Shown: positions 1 to 8,749, counted from the stretch's first letter. The stretch: DNA of 50,432 nucleotides from JAVXAG01 sp040307645 (GCA_040307645.1 JAWRJF010000043.1:1-50432); one strand, 5' to 3'. The notes: a model not told the origin generated them from the letters alone. Numbers and translations are program-made.

Positions 1-290
1 CTTCATTGTTACCCTTTTATCACATAAATTTCCATTAAAAGGTAAAAACCTGTCCGTTTTTCCTCTAGAGACAAGAAATTGCGACTGGTTTGCCATATTC
101 CACAAAAATCAGTCGCAAATCATATGATAATTTTAATTAGTGGGTAAAATTCTTTGTATTTAGAGGTATCTGACTAATTAACATATATACCAAGGACAAA
201 ACCTCATCAAAAGCCGGTGCCAATAGTATTAACTTTTTTAGGACATTATTAAAAATCGTTGACACAGACATGAATTTTTTCAAAAACTCC
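1..290. other. AT-rich leader region without a gene
   Basis: No convincing open frame or RNA gene is visible here. The only structure seen is a 9-bp inverted repeat (TTGCGACTG at 79-87, CAGTCGCAA at 110-118) around a 22-nt loop. It is not followed by a T-run on either strand, so calling it a terminator is not supported. The region probably separates the symporter transcript from whatever lies left of the window. Confidence 0.4.
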
Positions 291-319
291 TTGCATTATT
301 CTATACGCTATGATAGTAT
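291..319 (+). promoter_or_regulatory. candidate promoter of the glycine riboswitch-symporter transcript
   Basis: TTGCAT at 291-296, a 17-nt spacer and TAGTAT at 314-319 fit a sigma-A promoter at four or five of six positions per box. It would start transcription just before the riboswitch. A second TTGACA at 259-264 has no matching -10 box. Confidence 0.4.
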
Positions 320-325
320 ATAGGA

Positions 326-514
326 CGTTGACGGAATAGTCACACTCTGGAGAGTTTTCAGTCTGAATAAACGCCTAGCTAGCTAAATTTATTCAGGACA
401 GTGAAACGCCGAAGGTGGAGGTCAGAATTTATTTCTAGAATTTTTTCTGATGGGTCTCTCAGGCACAAAGGACAGAGCATACACGAAAACATATGCAAAA
501 GTCTTACTCCAGAG
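326..514 (+). ncRNA. glycine riboswitch, single aptamer
   Basis: The conserved glycine aptamer blocks are present in order: GGAGAG near 349, CGCCGAAGG near 408, and CTCAGGC followed by AAAGGACAGAG near 458-476. The closing helix P1 is a perfect 8-bp pair, CTCTGGAG at 345-352 with CTCCAGAG at 507-514. A CTGAATAAA/TTTATTCAG stem lies inside. Only one full aptamer is seen; a small TGAC/GTCA hairpin upstream (about 328-341) may be the remnant 'ghost' partner known from singlet glycine riboswitches. It directly precedes a terminator and an amino-acid symporter gene, so it very probably controls that gene by transcription attenuation. Whether glycine turns it on or off cannot be read with certainty; transporter-linked singlets are often off switches. 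Confidence 0.9.
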
Positions 515-545
515 AGCTGTTAACCAAACAGCTCTTATTTTATTT
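513..545 (+). terminator. riboswitch expression-platform terminator
   Basis: Stem AGAGCTGTT (513-521) and AACAGCTCT (527-535) with a 5-nt loop, followed by a T-rich tail. Its first two bases are also the last two bases of riboswitch helix P1, which couples ligand binding to termination. Confidence 0.85.
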
Positions 546-562
546 AAAAAAGGAGAAAGAAC

Positions 563-1918
563 ATGTTAGAACTAGTAAAAGAGTTAAACGGCATAATGTG
601 GGGTTACATATTAATTATCCTATTATGCGGAACAGGTATAATCTATACTTTTAAACTAAAATTTATTCAAATTCGTAAATTTGGTGCTGGATGGAAGCTT
701 ATGTTTCAGCATTTCAGCCTAAAAGGTGAAAAAAAAGAAAATGGTGAAATGACACCGTTCCAGGCAATAGCTACTGCAATTGCAGGTCAAGTTGGTACAG
801 GGAACCTTGCAGGTGCTGCAACAGCACTTATTTCAGGAGGTCCCGGTGCAATCTTCTGGATGTGGGTATCAGCATTCTTTGGAATGTCAACAATATATGC
901 TGAAGCTACTTTGGCCCAGGAATATAAAGAAAAAGACAAAGATGGTAACGTAACAGGCGGTCCTGTTTATTACATAAGACAAGCTTTCAAAGGTACTCTA
1001 GGTAAAGTAATGGCTGCATTATTTGCAATTTTTATTGTACTAGCTCTTGGTTTTATGGGAATAATGGTTCAGTCAAACTCAATCAGTGTTGCTTTTTCAG
1101 AAGCTTTTAAAGTAAGAGGAATTGAATTTCCAACTTACATACTTGGAATTATTTTAGCTGCCATTGCCTTCTTTATCTTCGTTGGTGGAACTAAAAGATT
1201 ATCAGCAGTTGTTGAAAAGCTTGTTCCTTTTATGGCAGTAATTTATATAATAGGAAGTGTAATTTTACTTATTATGAATGCAAGTCAAATACCTCATGCA
1301 TTTAAAATAATTTTTGTTGGAGCATTTAGTCCTGAAGCTGTTCTAGGAGGTGCTGCCGGAATTACAATTCAACAGGCTATAAGATATGGTGTTGCTAGAG
1401 GACTTTTCTCTAATGAGGCAGGTATGGGTTCAACCCCTCATGCTCACGCAAGAGCTACAGCAAAAAATCCTCATGAGCAGGGTCTTATTGCTATGGTAAG
1501 TGTATTTATAGACACATTTATAATATTAACCCTAACGGCTATTTCTGTGCTTTGCACAGGTGCTATGGATTCAGGTAAAACTGGTCCTGCCCTTGCACAG
1601 CAAGCTTTCGTAAATACTTTTGGAAGCTCAGGAGATATATTTATTGCAGTTTGCCTTCTATTCTTTGCTTTCTCAACTATCTTGAGTTGGCATTTCTTTG
1701 GGGCAATAAATATTGAATACTTATTAGGAAAAAAATCTGTTAAGATTTACTCAATTATCGTAGTTTTATTTGTAATCTTAGGTTCAATGTTAAAAGTAGA
1801 ATTAGTATGGGAACTAGCTGACTTCTTCAATGGTCTAATGGTAATCCCTAATGTACTTGCTCTTCTTGCACTAAGCGGAATCGTAGTAAAAATAAGTAAA
1901 AATAAAGATAAGTTATAA
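563..1918 (+). CDS. AGCS-family sodium:alanine/glycine symporter
   Basis: Membrane transporter that takes up alanine and/or glycine with Na+. The 451-residue length, about ten membrane spans and the family blocks GQVGTGNLAGAA (about residue 75) and PGAIFWMWVSAFFGMSTIYA (about 94-113) identify the alanine-or-glycine:cation symporter family. A second conserved block, RGLFSNEAGMGS, lies near residue 280. The start has an AAAGGAG ribosome binding site. It sits immediately behind a glycine riboswitch and its terminator, so glycine is the likely physiological substrate or signal. It is a single-gene transcript ending in a strong hairpin. Family assignment is secure; which amino acid is preferred is inferred from the riboswitch. 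Confidence 0.93.
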   Translation: MLELVKELNGIMWGYILIILLCGTGIIYTFKLKFIQIRKFGAGWKLMFQHFSLKGEKKENGEMTPFQAIATAIAGQVGTGNLAGAATALISGGPGAIFWMWVSAFFGMSTIYAEATLAQEYKEKDKDGNVTGGPVYYIRQAFKGTLGKVMAALFAIFIVLALGFMGIMVQSNSISVAFSEAFKVRGIEFPTYILGIILAAIAFFIFVGGTKRLSAVVEKLVPFMAVIYIIGSVILLIMNASQIPHAFKIIFVGAFSPEAVLGGAAGITIQQAIRYGVARGLFSNEAGMGSTPHAHARATAKNPHEQGLIAMVSVFIDTFIILTLTAISVLCTGAMDSGKTGPALAQQAFVNTFGSSGDIFIAVCLLFFAFSTILSWHFFGAINIEYLLGKKSVKIYSIIVVLFVILGSMLKVELVWELADFFNGLMVIPNVLALLALSGIVVKISKNKDKL

Positions 1919-1922
1919 AAAT

Positions 1923-1955
1923 AAAAGCCCGGATTTACATCCGGGTTTTGCTTTT
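1923..1955. terminator. bidirectional Rho-independent terminator
   Basis: Stem CCCGGAT (1928-1934) / ATCCGGG (1939-1945), flanked by AAAA on the left and TTTTGCTTTT on the right. It can end the symporter transcript on the plus strand and the convergent sfsA transcript on the minus strand. Confidence 0.9.
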
Positions 1956-1985
1956 AATAAGATTTTGTTATGTGTCATGTCTATT

Positions 1986-2687
1986 TTATAATCTCACTTC
2001 AACCTCTTCATTTAATGTAAGGGAATCTATACCAACTATGCAATCGTAAGCAAGAATTTCCACTCCCTGCTTCTTTGCAGATCTTAACGCATCTCCAAAC
2101 TCCTTATGAGTGTCATCATTTGGTTGAAACCACTTTACTCCCTTCATCTGTATTACAAAAATTACGTATGCCCTGTAACCATCTTTTGCAGCTAAGATTA
2201 ACTCCTTAACATGTTTTACTCCTCGGTCTGTAGGTGCGTCTGGAAACCTGACAATTCCACCGTCTTCAAGAGTAACTCCTTTTACCTCTACAAATCCTTT
2301 CTGCCCGTCAATGCTTTCTACATAAAAATCAAAACGTGACTGACCAAAGCTAGTCTCTCGTCTAACATAATTTATTTCGTCCATATTGGGTAGACATAAT
2401 TTTCCAGTGTTTAATCCCTCCTCAATTATTTTATTAGGTGCCTGGGAATCCATATTTATCAAACGCTGCCCTTTTAAAACACTAATCAAAGAATATCTCA
2501 TTTTCCTTTTTCCCATACGATCGGCAAAATCTTCTAGATATATTTTTGCATTGTCCGTTAAAAGTTCTCTGCACCTCCCGGTATTTTTTACATGGGCCTT
2601 CTCTGAATGTCCATTCACTAAAACATTGGCAATAAATCGGTTCGGTCTTGATATAAAATTTCCTTCTATTATATTTTCGTATTTCAT
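1986..2687 (-). CDS. sfsA: SfsA family DNA/RNA nuclease-like protein
   Basis: Full-length SfsA (233 aa; family about 230). The N-terminal part carries the OB-like segment with RPNRFIANVLVNG (residues 15-27) and the NTGRC block (about 35-39). The C-terminal restriction-endonuclease-like core shows SRFDFYVE, FVEVKGVTLE (about 132-141) and FPDAPTDRGVKH (about 149-160). In E. coli the protein was first linked to maltose gene expression and binds DNA; the biological role in clostridia is unsettled. No strong ribosome binding site is visible before the ATG at 2687, so the start is chosen by family alignment. It is transcribed alone and converges on the symporter terminator. Confidence 0.9.
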   Translation of the reverse strand: MKYENIIEGNFISRPNRFIANVLVNGHSEKAHVKNTGRCRELLTDNAKIYLEDFADRMGKRKMRYSLISVLKGQRLINMDSQAPNKIIEEGLNTGKLCLPNMDEINYVRRETSFGQSRFDFYVESIDGQKGFVEVKGVTLEDGGIVRFPDAPTDRGVKHVKELILAAKDGYRAYVIFVIQMKGVKWFQPNDDTHKEFGDALRSAKKQGVEILAYDCIVGIDSLTLNEEVEVRL

Positions 2688-2690
2688 ACA

Positions 2691-2719
2691 TTGAATTCTA
2701 TCAGATTTTTTTATATAAT
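2691..2719 (+). promoter_or_regulatory. sigma-A promoter of lgt-ychF
   Basis: TTGAAT (2691-2696), exactly 17 nt, then a perfect TATAAT (2714-2719). The transcript would start about 35 nt before the lgt start codon. Confidence 0.65.
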
Positions 2720-2760
2720 AGAAGTAGTTTTTGATTTTAAATAAAAAGGGGAGATAATTT

Positions 2761-3507
2761 ATGAGCGCACCTAATCCGGTAGCTTTTACAATCTTTGGGA
2801 TTGATATAATGTGGTACGGAATTTTAATAGGTTTTGGTTTTTTGCTTGCTATTATTTTAAGCTACAAAAGAGCTCCAAAACATGGAATTGACTCTGAGCA
2901 TATTTTAGACTTTGCAATATTTATGATACCTGCAGCAATAGTAGGCGCAAGAGCATATTATGTAATATTCCAATGGGAAAATTACGCTGGAGATTTGGGG
3001 AAAATTTTAAATATAAGAAATGGTGGACTTGCAATCCATGGCGGAATAATTGCGGGAATTATCGTTGCATTTTTCATATGCCGTCATTACAAAATAAATT
3101 TTTTTGAACTTGCCGATGTTATTTTTCCAACAGTGGCCTTAGCGCAATCTATTGGAAGGTGGGGAAATTTCTTTAACTCAGAGGCTCACGGGGGTCCTAC
3201 AAATTTACCTTGGGCAATCTTGGTAGACGGAGAATATGTTCACCCTACTTTCCTGTACGAATCAATATGGTGCTTCACTCTGTTTGTTTTCCTGTTATGG
3301 CTTGACAGGAGAAGAACCTTTACAGGACAAATTGCATGCCTTTACGGGATTCTTTATTCTGTAGAGAGATTTTTTGTTGAGGGTCTTAGAACAGACAGTC
3401 TTATGATTGGGCCATTCAGGCAAGCTCAAGTTATAAGTTTCGTTATTTTTGCAGTGTGCATTTTTGCATATATTATTTTATACAAAAGACAAAAGAGGAG
3501 AATATAA
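2761..3507 (+). CDS. lgt: prolipoprotein diacylglyceryl transferase
   Basis: Integral membrane enzyme that moves diacylglycerol from phosphatidylglycerol to the cysteine of prolipoproteins, the first step of lipoprotein maturation. The 248-aa protein has about seven membrane spans. The Lgt signature is clear: GGLAIHGGIIAG (about residues 89-100), GRWGNFFNSEAHG (about 137-149), and the conserved RP-type C-terminal block VERFFVEGLRTDS (about 201-213). The ribosome binding site is AAAGGGGAG. It overlaps closely with ychF (3 nt between stop and next start) in a two-gene operon. Confidence 0.95.
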   Translation: MSAPNPVAFTIFGIDIMWYGILIGFGFLLAIILSYKRAPKHGIDSEHILDFAIFMIPAAIVGARAYYVIFQWENYAGDLGKILNIRNGGLAIHGGIIAGIIVAFFICRHYKINFFELADVIFPTVALAQSIGRWGNFFNSEAHGGPTNLPWAILVDGEYVHPTFLYESIWCFTLFVFLLWLDRRRTFTGQIACLYGILYSVERFFVEGLRTDSLMIGPFRQAQVISFVIFAVCIFAYIILYKRQKRRI

Positions 3508-3510
3508 AGA

Positions 3511-4605
3511 ATGAAATTAGGTATTGTAGGCCTTCCAAACGTAGGCAAAAGTACATTATTCAATGCAATTACTAAAGCAGGTGCAGAGGCAGCAAACTAT
3601 CCCTTCTGCACAATAGAACCAAACGTAGGGGTCGTAACTGTACCCGATGAAAGGATTAGGGTTCTTCACGAAATTTATAATTCCAAGAAAACCATATACA
3701 CGACTATTGAGTTCTGTGATATAGCAGGTCTTGTCCGTGGTGCTTCTAAAGGTGAAGGTCTTGGAAATAAATTCCTTGGCCATATCAGAGAAGTTGCTGC
3801 AATAGTTCACGTTGTAAGATGTTTTGAAAATGATAATATCGTTCATGTTGATGGACGCATTAATCCCCTTTCGGACATTGAAACTATCAACACTGAGTTG
3901 CTTTTATCTGACATGGAGGTTCTGGAAAGAAGAATTCAAAAGACGACTAAGAATTTAAAAGGAGATAAAACTCTTCAAGCTGAATTAGATCTTCTTAACA
4001 AAATCTATGCTTTTCTTGGTGAAGGTAAATCAGCAAGAGCTATGGAACTTGATGACGAAGAAAAAGAATATGTAAAATCCTTAGAGCTTCTTTCATATAA
4101 ACCTGTAATATATGTTGCCAATGTTTCTGAAGAAGATGCTGCAGACAACTGCGAGAACGGTTATGTAAAGGCTGTTCGTGACTTTGCCGTTACTGAAAAG
4201 GCTGAGGTTGTTGTTGTTTCTGCAGAGATTGAGTCACAAGTTGCTGAACTTGATGATGAAGAAAAAGCAATGTTTCTTGAAGAACTAGGGATTGATGAAT
4301 CCGGTCTTGATAAACTAATCCACGCTTCTTATAGGTTACTTGACCTGATTTCCTATTTGACTGCAGGTGAAGATGAAGTTCGTGCATGGACAATAAAAAG
4401 AGGTACAAAGGCTCCTCAAGCAGCAGGGAAAATTCATACTGACTTTGAAAAAGGTTTCATTCGTGCTGAAACTATTGCTTATGATAAACTTGTAGAATGC
4501 AAGGGTAATCTTGCTACTGCCAAGGAAAAAGGTATGATTCGTTCCGAAGGCAAAGAATATGTAGTAAAAGATGGCGATGTAATGAACTTCCTGTTCAACG
4601 TGTAA
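3511..4605 (+). CDS. ychF: redox-regulated ATPase/GTPase YchF (OLA1 family)
   Basis: Conserved cytoplasmic P-loop NTPase of the Obg-related OLA1/YchF family, ribosome-associated and linked to translation and oxidative-stress responses. The 364-aa length matches the family. G1 is GLPNVGKST (residues 7-15), G3 is DIAGLVRGASKGEGLG (about 70-85) and the G4 region is NVSEED (about 204), the NxxE variant that explains ATP preference in this family. A TGS domain occupies the last about 85 residues (AWTIKRGTKAPQAAG onward). The ribosome binding site GAGGAGA is inside the end of lgt, indicating translational coupling. Confidence 0.96.
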   Translation: MKLGIVGLPNVGKSTLFNAITKAGAEAANYPFCTIEPNVGVVTVPDERIRVLHEIYNSKKTIYTTIEFCDIAGLVRGASKGEGLGNKFLGHIREVAAIVHVVRCFENDNIVHVDGRINPLSDIETINTELLLSDMEVLERRIQKTTKNLKGDKTLQAELDLLNKIYAFLGEGKSARAMELDDEEKEYVKSLELLSYKPVIYVANVSEEDAADNCENGYVKAVRDFAVTEKAEVVVVSAEIESQVAELDDEEKAMFLEELGIDESGLDKLIHASYRLLDLISYLTAGEDEVRAWTIKRGTKAPQAAGKIHTDFEKGFIRAETIAYDKLVECKGNLATAKEKGMIRSEGKEYVVKDGDVMNFLFNV

Positions 4606-4920
4606 ACAAATTAAAGGCCCAGTGTTTTCAACGGTATATTGATTTCACTGGGTCTGTCATATTAACTGGGTTATTTTCACAGTAGCCATATAGATTATCT
4701 CCACTTTTAAGTGGGTCAATCTCGTTGAATCTACACATCTCCGAATTATACATTCTATTCTTTGCTAGGAAACCTTACTTTCTGCTATTTCGTCTGCATC
4801 TATTAGCGATCTACTGCTTCCTATATGATCATTAAGGTTCTGCCCATTCCCCCATTAACATCTAGAAAAGGATGACTACTTAAAATGTTGTTTGATTCAT
4901 TGGGTCTTAGCTTTCTCAAT
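4606..4920. other. intergenic region holding RHS-core debris
   Basis: Between ychF and the LURP-like gene there is no intact gene. The minus strand holds a degraded RHS core fragment (separate entry). A 9-bp inverted repeat GGCCCAGTG (4616-4624) / CACTGGGTC (4646-4654) overlaps it but has no T-run, so it is not a clear terminator of ychF. Confidence 0.5.
4628..4774 (-). pseudogene. RHS repeat-associated core, C-terminal remnant
   Basis: Translating the minus strand from 4774 to the TGA at 4628-4630 gives a peptide containing MYNSEMCRF, then DPL, NLYGYCENNPVNMTDP. This matches the classic end of the RHS repeat-associated core domain (RYYDPETGRFIS-DP-NLYAY-NNPVNYTDP). A stop codon lies directly upstream in the same frame, and the flanking sequence shows related words in other frames (DADEIAE about 4770-4800), so the gene is frameshifted and cut down. 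RHS/WapA proteins are large surface or secreted polymorphic toxins; only this scar remains. There is no start codon or ribosome binding site. Confidence 0.75.
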
Positions 4921-5418
4921 TTAATTGGTGGCCCCTGAGTGGGCTGCGGCAGCCTCTGCTGCATTAACACAATCGATAGCAAGAACAACAGCAAGTGCCA
5001 TAATCTCCTTATCTGGATTATTAATATCTATGGTATATGTATCTGCCCATGTCAACCATTCTTTGTGGATATTCGCAATGGGATTGCCTTTTTCCAGTAT
5101 CTCATAATCATGCTCCATGAAATTCCCATTAATTGTCCAACTCAATCCCTCTATAGCATATCTTGGTTTGAAAAAAGTAAATTCCTTTACGATTTCTGCC
5201 ACCTGTTCACCATCAATATATACAAAGAACCTAGGTAGAAAACTAAACACCTTTTGAGAAATAAAAGCCACTTCACGCTGGTTCATATCATAAACATGAA
5301 GCTTTTTCCCCCATGAAAAGAGCTCTCCTTCTACATAATATTTATCTTTTTCCTGCTCATTCTTAATAAAAAATTTATCTTTCCATGAAAAGACTTTTTG
5401 CATAATATATAATTTCAT
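4921..5418 (-). CDS. LURP-one-related / YxjI-like protein (tubby-like fold)
   Basis: The 165-aa protein has the beta-rich repeat pattern of the LURP-one-related (YxjI, DUF567) family: MKLYIMQKVFSWKDKFFIKN, an FSWGKKLHVYD block (about residues 34-44) and a C-terminal hydrophobic helix (about 137-155) typical of tubby-like folds. Function in bacteria is unknown; the tubby superfamily often binds membrane phosphoinositides. The ATG at 5418 is chosen because a GGAGGAG site lies 6 nt before it; an earlier in-frame ATG would sit inside that site. It is transcribed alone, between the RHS scar and the two-component genes. Confidence 0.75.
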   Translation of the reverse strand: MKLYIMQKVFSWKDKFFIKNEQEKDKYYVEGELFSWGKKLHVYDMNQREVAFISQKVFSFLPRFFVYIDGEQVAEIVKEFTFFKPRYAIEGLSWTINGNFMEHDYEILEKGNPIANIHKEWLTWADTYTIDINNPDKEIMALAVVLAIDCVNAAEAAAAHSGATN

Positions 5419-5574
5419 ATTCCACTCCTCCATTATTATAAGATGGCATCAGTTATAAGTAGGGATGCTGATGACATTATTTTACCATGAAGCACAAAGA
5501 AATGAAAATCTTTGATTAAATCATTTCCTCATTTTTTGATAATGTCCTCCAGTTCATTTTTAAGGTTGGTTAGA

Positions 5575-6183
5575 TTAATATATAGGCGGTATATATCCTT
5601 CTTCAAGGGCCACCGAAACAGCTTCTGTAATATTTTTTACTTCTAGCTTTTGAAATATATTGGTAAGATGTGTGCCTACAGTTCTATTGCTTATATTAAG
5701 ATTCCTTGCTATTTCATTGCGACTAAGCCCACTAGCTGCCTTTTCCAAAATTAATATTTCTGTATCTATGATATCCTCTTGGTAAGTTCTATCCTCACTC
5801 CTAAACACATTCCCGCCTTTTTCAATAGTCAAAAGTCCCGATACAAGCTCTTCCACAGACATTTCCTTTGAGAAAAATCCCTTTGCACCTATTAAAATAG
5901 CTTTTTTTCTATACATCGGCCTATCATAACCCGAAAGAAAAGCTAACTTTAAACCTTTATACTTAAGAATCAGCTGCCTTGCCAAATAAAAACTGTCCTC
6001 TACTCCTATTTTATTTAGATTAATATCAAGAAGAAGTAAAAAATCAACACCACAATCTAGGGCATTATATAACTCAGAAAGTGTTTGAACAAAATAAAAT
6101 TTTTCTATATGGTCATTCCCTGGCAGAACATTTTGTAGAGAAGTTCCAAATAAAGTGTGATCGTCTAGCAAAACAATTTTCAT
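5575..6183 (-). CDS. NarL/LuxR-type response regulator
   Basis: DNA-binding response regulator of 202 aa. The receiver domain fills residues 1-115 with the acidic pair D7-D8, the phosphoacceptor D53 in LLLLDINL, S84 and K106. The C-terminal LuxR-type helix-turn-helix (about 138-195) reads SGLSRNEIARNLNISNRTVGTHLTNIFQKL. Start: ATG at 6183, 8 nt after AGGAGG; an upstream TTG is only 2 nt from that site. Its ribosome binding site overlaps the stop codon of the histidine kinase, so the two are coupled and form a cognate pair. Likely targets are the neighbouring protease and ABC genes (inference). Confidence 0.92.
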   Translation of the reverse strand: MKIVLLDDHTLFGTSLQNVLPGNDHIEKFYFVQTLSELYNALDCGVDFLLLLDINLNKIGVEDSFYLARQLILKYKGLKLAFLSGYDRPMYRKKAILIGAKGFFSKEMSVEELVSGLLTIEKGGNVFRSEDRTYQEDIIDTEILILEKAASGLSRNEIARNLNISNRTVGTHLTNIFQKLEVKNITEAVSVALEEGYIPPIY

Positions 6184-6196
6184 AAGCAAATCCTCC

Positions 6197-7744
6197 TTAA
6201 AGCTCTACATTTATCATAAGTCCACCCTTATCTGCCCGAGTTATATCAAAGGTTCCTCCAAGGGAAAGCACTCTTTCTCTTATAAAAGAAAGACCAAATC
6301 CCCGCTTAAAAAGCTCCCCCTCATTTTCAAAGTGGACATTTCCATCACTTTTAACTTCTAAATAAAATTTTTCATTCTTTTTTATTAGTTTAATATCACA
6401 TCTAGAACCATTAGAGTGCTTAAAGGTATTAGTCACCAATTCCCTTATCATACAGTACAAAATACCATCATAAGGCTGTGGAACGATTATCTCATCACTA
6501 CATTCAAGATAAATTTCCATATAATTTTTCTCATATCGTCTTACTATTTCACCAAGCATATTATCAAGGTTTTCTTTGTATGAAAGGGATTTATCAATAC
6601 TAACCCCATAATTCTCCATCTCGTTTCTTATTCTCTTTTGTAAAACTTCAAGTAAGTCTTCGATTCTTATCTCATTATCCTTACCACTGTTTTTATTTTC
6701 CAATAACAGTTTAATAGCATATAAATCCTGCAATATATCATCATGTAAAAAATCCATAATACGCCGATTTTGTCTTATCTCATTTTCATACTGAAATATA
6801 GCATTTTTATGCCGTGTGAATTTATCTCCCTGTCTATATAATCCTTCCGCCATCTCGTAAGCCATGATTAATGTCCTAGCCGATAAAGTCATTATTGCAG
6901 TTATTTTCATGTCTTTAAATATTATTTCGATTATAAATGCAAAGAGGGAAAATGCCCCAACCATTATTTCCTTATATTTTTTATCTAAACAGTACCCCTC
7001 ATTTTTTCTTTCTAATGTCATACTAAAAATAAATGTAAATCCAATTAATACACCTATATATATAACTGAAGTACAGCCTATAAATAAGCTAGATATTTTA
7101 TACGCAATAAACAGGTTGGAAAATGTGATTGCCATATGAATTATCGAAAGAGCTATACATCTAACCATTGTTTTCTTTAAGGTAAAAGCCTTAATCTCCT
7201 TAGCATTCCTGATGCTAAGATAAATTAAAAGCACAAAAGGAAAATTAATTATCAATGTATACATAACTTGGTGAATTTCAGATATCACTTTACTTTGAGA
7301 ACTCAAAATAAATAAAAATAATTCAACCACACCTAATATAGCAAAAGGAACAATTTTAGTCCATTTTCTAATTGATGAATAATATCCGTAAAAAATAAAT
7401 TTTATTGCATTTAAAAGTAACAGCCAAGGTGTTACTAAAGTTAAAATAAAATATATAATAATAACTCCGTAATTTGAGAATACAGGCAGTGCAAGGTTTA
7501 ATGCAAAAACCCATCTTATCTTAGCAAGGGTAAACCCATCATCAATATAATCCTTATTTCTCATTATATCAAAATCACCTAAAACTACTAAAATTGCAGC
7601 ACCAAAAACCCATAGCTTCCCTGAATAACTAGCTTCCATAAAAATAAAATACTTTTCCGGCAGAAAAGAAAATATCAATATTACTGAGATATTTAGACAT
7701 ATTGCTAAAAACAAAAAATCCATTCTTTTATCTTTTTCTATCAT
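6197..7744 (-). CDS. multi-span sensor histidine kinase (ComP/DesK-like, HisKA_3)
   Basis: Membrane sensor kinase of 515 aa. About eight hydrophobic spans fill residues 8-300, giving a large membrane-embedded input domain like that of peptide-sensing ComP or lipid-sensing DesK. The phosphoacceptor motif of the HisKA_3 class, MDFLHDDILQDLY, lies near residue 335. The HATPase domain follows with the N-box RELVTNTFKHSN (about 430) and G-box GFGLSFIRERV (about 485). The start is taken as ATG 7744, one base after the protease stop codon; an upstream in-frame TTG at 7774 has no ribosome binding site. It is cotranscribed with the CPBP protease and the response regulator. The signal is unknown. Confidence 0.9.
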   Translation of the reverse strand: MIEKDKRMDFLFLAICLNISVILIFSFLPEKYFIFMEASYSGKLWVFGAAILVVLGDFDIMRNKDYIDDGFTLAKIRWVFALNLALPVFSNYGVIIIYFILTLVTPWLLLLNAIKFIFYGYYSSIRKWTKIVPFAILGVVELFLFILSSQSKVISEIHQVMYTLIINFPFVLLIYLSIRNAKEIKAFTLKKTMVRCIALSIIHMAITFSNLFIAYKISSLFIGCTSVIYIGVLIGFTFIFSMTLERKNEGYCLDKKYKEIMVGAFSLFAFIIEIIFKDMKITAIMTLSARTLIMAYEMAEGLYRQGDKFTRHKNAIFQYENEIRQNRRIMDFLHDDILQDLYAIKLLLENKNSGKDNEIRIEDLLEVLQKRIRNEMENYGVSIDKSLSYKENLDNMLGEIVRRYEKNYMEIYLECSDEIIVPQPYDGILYCMIRELVTNTFKHSNGSRCDIKLIKKNEKFYLEVKSDGNVHFENEGELFKRGFGLSFIRERVLSLGGTFDITRADKGGLMINVEL

Positions 7745-7745
7745 A

Positions 7746-8732
7746 TCAATGCTTCTTTCTAAATTCTTTATCAAAAATCACTATTCCATAGGTTATCATT
7801 CCAATAAGTATTGAGATCCCCAATTCCTCCCATGTAGTTTTAGTATACATTTCCGTGACTTCTATTCCTAGCAAAAGAGGCATTCCATTATTTATATAGT
7901 GAATCATTGAAACGGTCCACGCACTTCTACTTTTCATATAGGCATAGGATAAGAAAATTCCAATAAGTATGCAATAACTAATCTGCTGAAGAAGTGGTAT
8001 TATGCCTTGGTGTAAAGAACTGTAATAAAAATATATTACTGGCAAGTGCCATATTCCCCATACAAATCCTAAAGAAATTACGCCTTTTATCGTGCCAAAT
8101 TTTTTTTGCATTGCAGGTTGAAGATAATACCTCCATCCATATTCTTCACCTAAAAAAGGTATAAATGAGATGAAAAATAGTGGAATAATAATTACTAGTT
8201 CTCCCAAAACATGTACGTTCATAATTTCCTTTATTTCTCCACCTATATTACCATCTATAATACCCATAGCCAATATGAACCTACAGAAATAAAGGCAAAT
8301 GAACAATACCACCACATATATCGATTTTTTAAGGATTCCACCTCGGATTCCATTTTTTATTGCTACCTCCTTGTTTTCACCGAGTAATACCATACCCAAA
8401 ATAAAACAAGTAAAAGTTATAATTATGGAGGTTATCCCCTGTGAACCTTTCCCTAAAATTATTTGGATAATGGAAACAAATACAATAATGGTAGAACTAC
8501 ATAAAAAAACCGTATAAAAGCTTTTCGGAATTTCATTAGCTTCTTCTGTCATTATTTTTGCAACCATTACCCCTATAGCAGGGTACAGCATCTGGCAAAG
8601 GGCCAAAGGGCCTGTATCCAGACCTCGAAACCATAGTATCCCCATTAAAATTCCAAAAACTGCAGTCAAACCAAAATTAACTATGAAAAATATCTTCATT
8701 TGTTTTGTAAAAAATTTTTCTGTCTTTTCCAT
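7746..8732 (-). CDS. CPBP family intramembrane glutamic endopeptidase
   Basis: Polytopic protein (328 aa, about eight spans) of the CPBP/CAAX-protease (Abi) superfamily. The catalytic motifs are visible in order: EEYGWRYYLQP (EExxxR, about residue 195), a WGIWHLPVIYFYY motif (about 225) and SMIHYINNG (about 275). In Firmicutes such proteases are often found with bacteriocin or peptide-signal loci and may give self-immunity or cleave membrane peptides. The ATG at 8732 has AAGGAG 9 nt upstream. An inverted repeat (8750-8779) lies immediately upstream and is a possible operator. It is the first gene of a unit with the kinase and response regulator. Confidence 0.87.
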   Translation of the reverse strand: MEKTEKFFTKQMKIFFIVNFGLTAVFGILMGILWFRGLDTGPLALCQMLYPAIGVMVAKIMTEEANEIPKSFYTVFLCSSTIIVFVSIIQIILGKGSQGITSIIITFTCFILGMVLLGENKEVAIKNGIRGGILKKSIYVVVLFICLYFCRFILAMGIIDGNIGGEIKEIMNVHVLGELVIIIPLFFISFIPFLGEEYGWRYYLQPAMQKKFGTIKGVISLGFVWGIWHLPVIYFYYSSLHQGIIPLLQQISYCILIGIFLSYAYMKSRSAWTVSMIHYINNGMPLLLGIEVTEMYTKTTWEELGISILIGMITYGIVIFDKEFRKKH

Positions 8733-8749
8733 AACAATAGTCTCCTTCA

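Noticed and set aside
79..118. 9-bp inverted repeat TTGCGACTG / CAGTCGCAA as a terminator
   Set aside because: No T-run follows on either strand and the loop is 22 nt; not assigned.
4616..4654. GGCCCAGTG/CACTGGGTC inverted repeat as the ychF terminator
   Set aside because: No T-tail and it is partly within the RHS remnant; could be chance.
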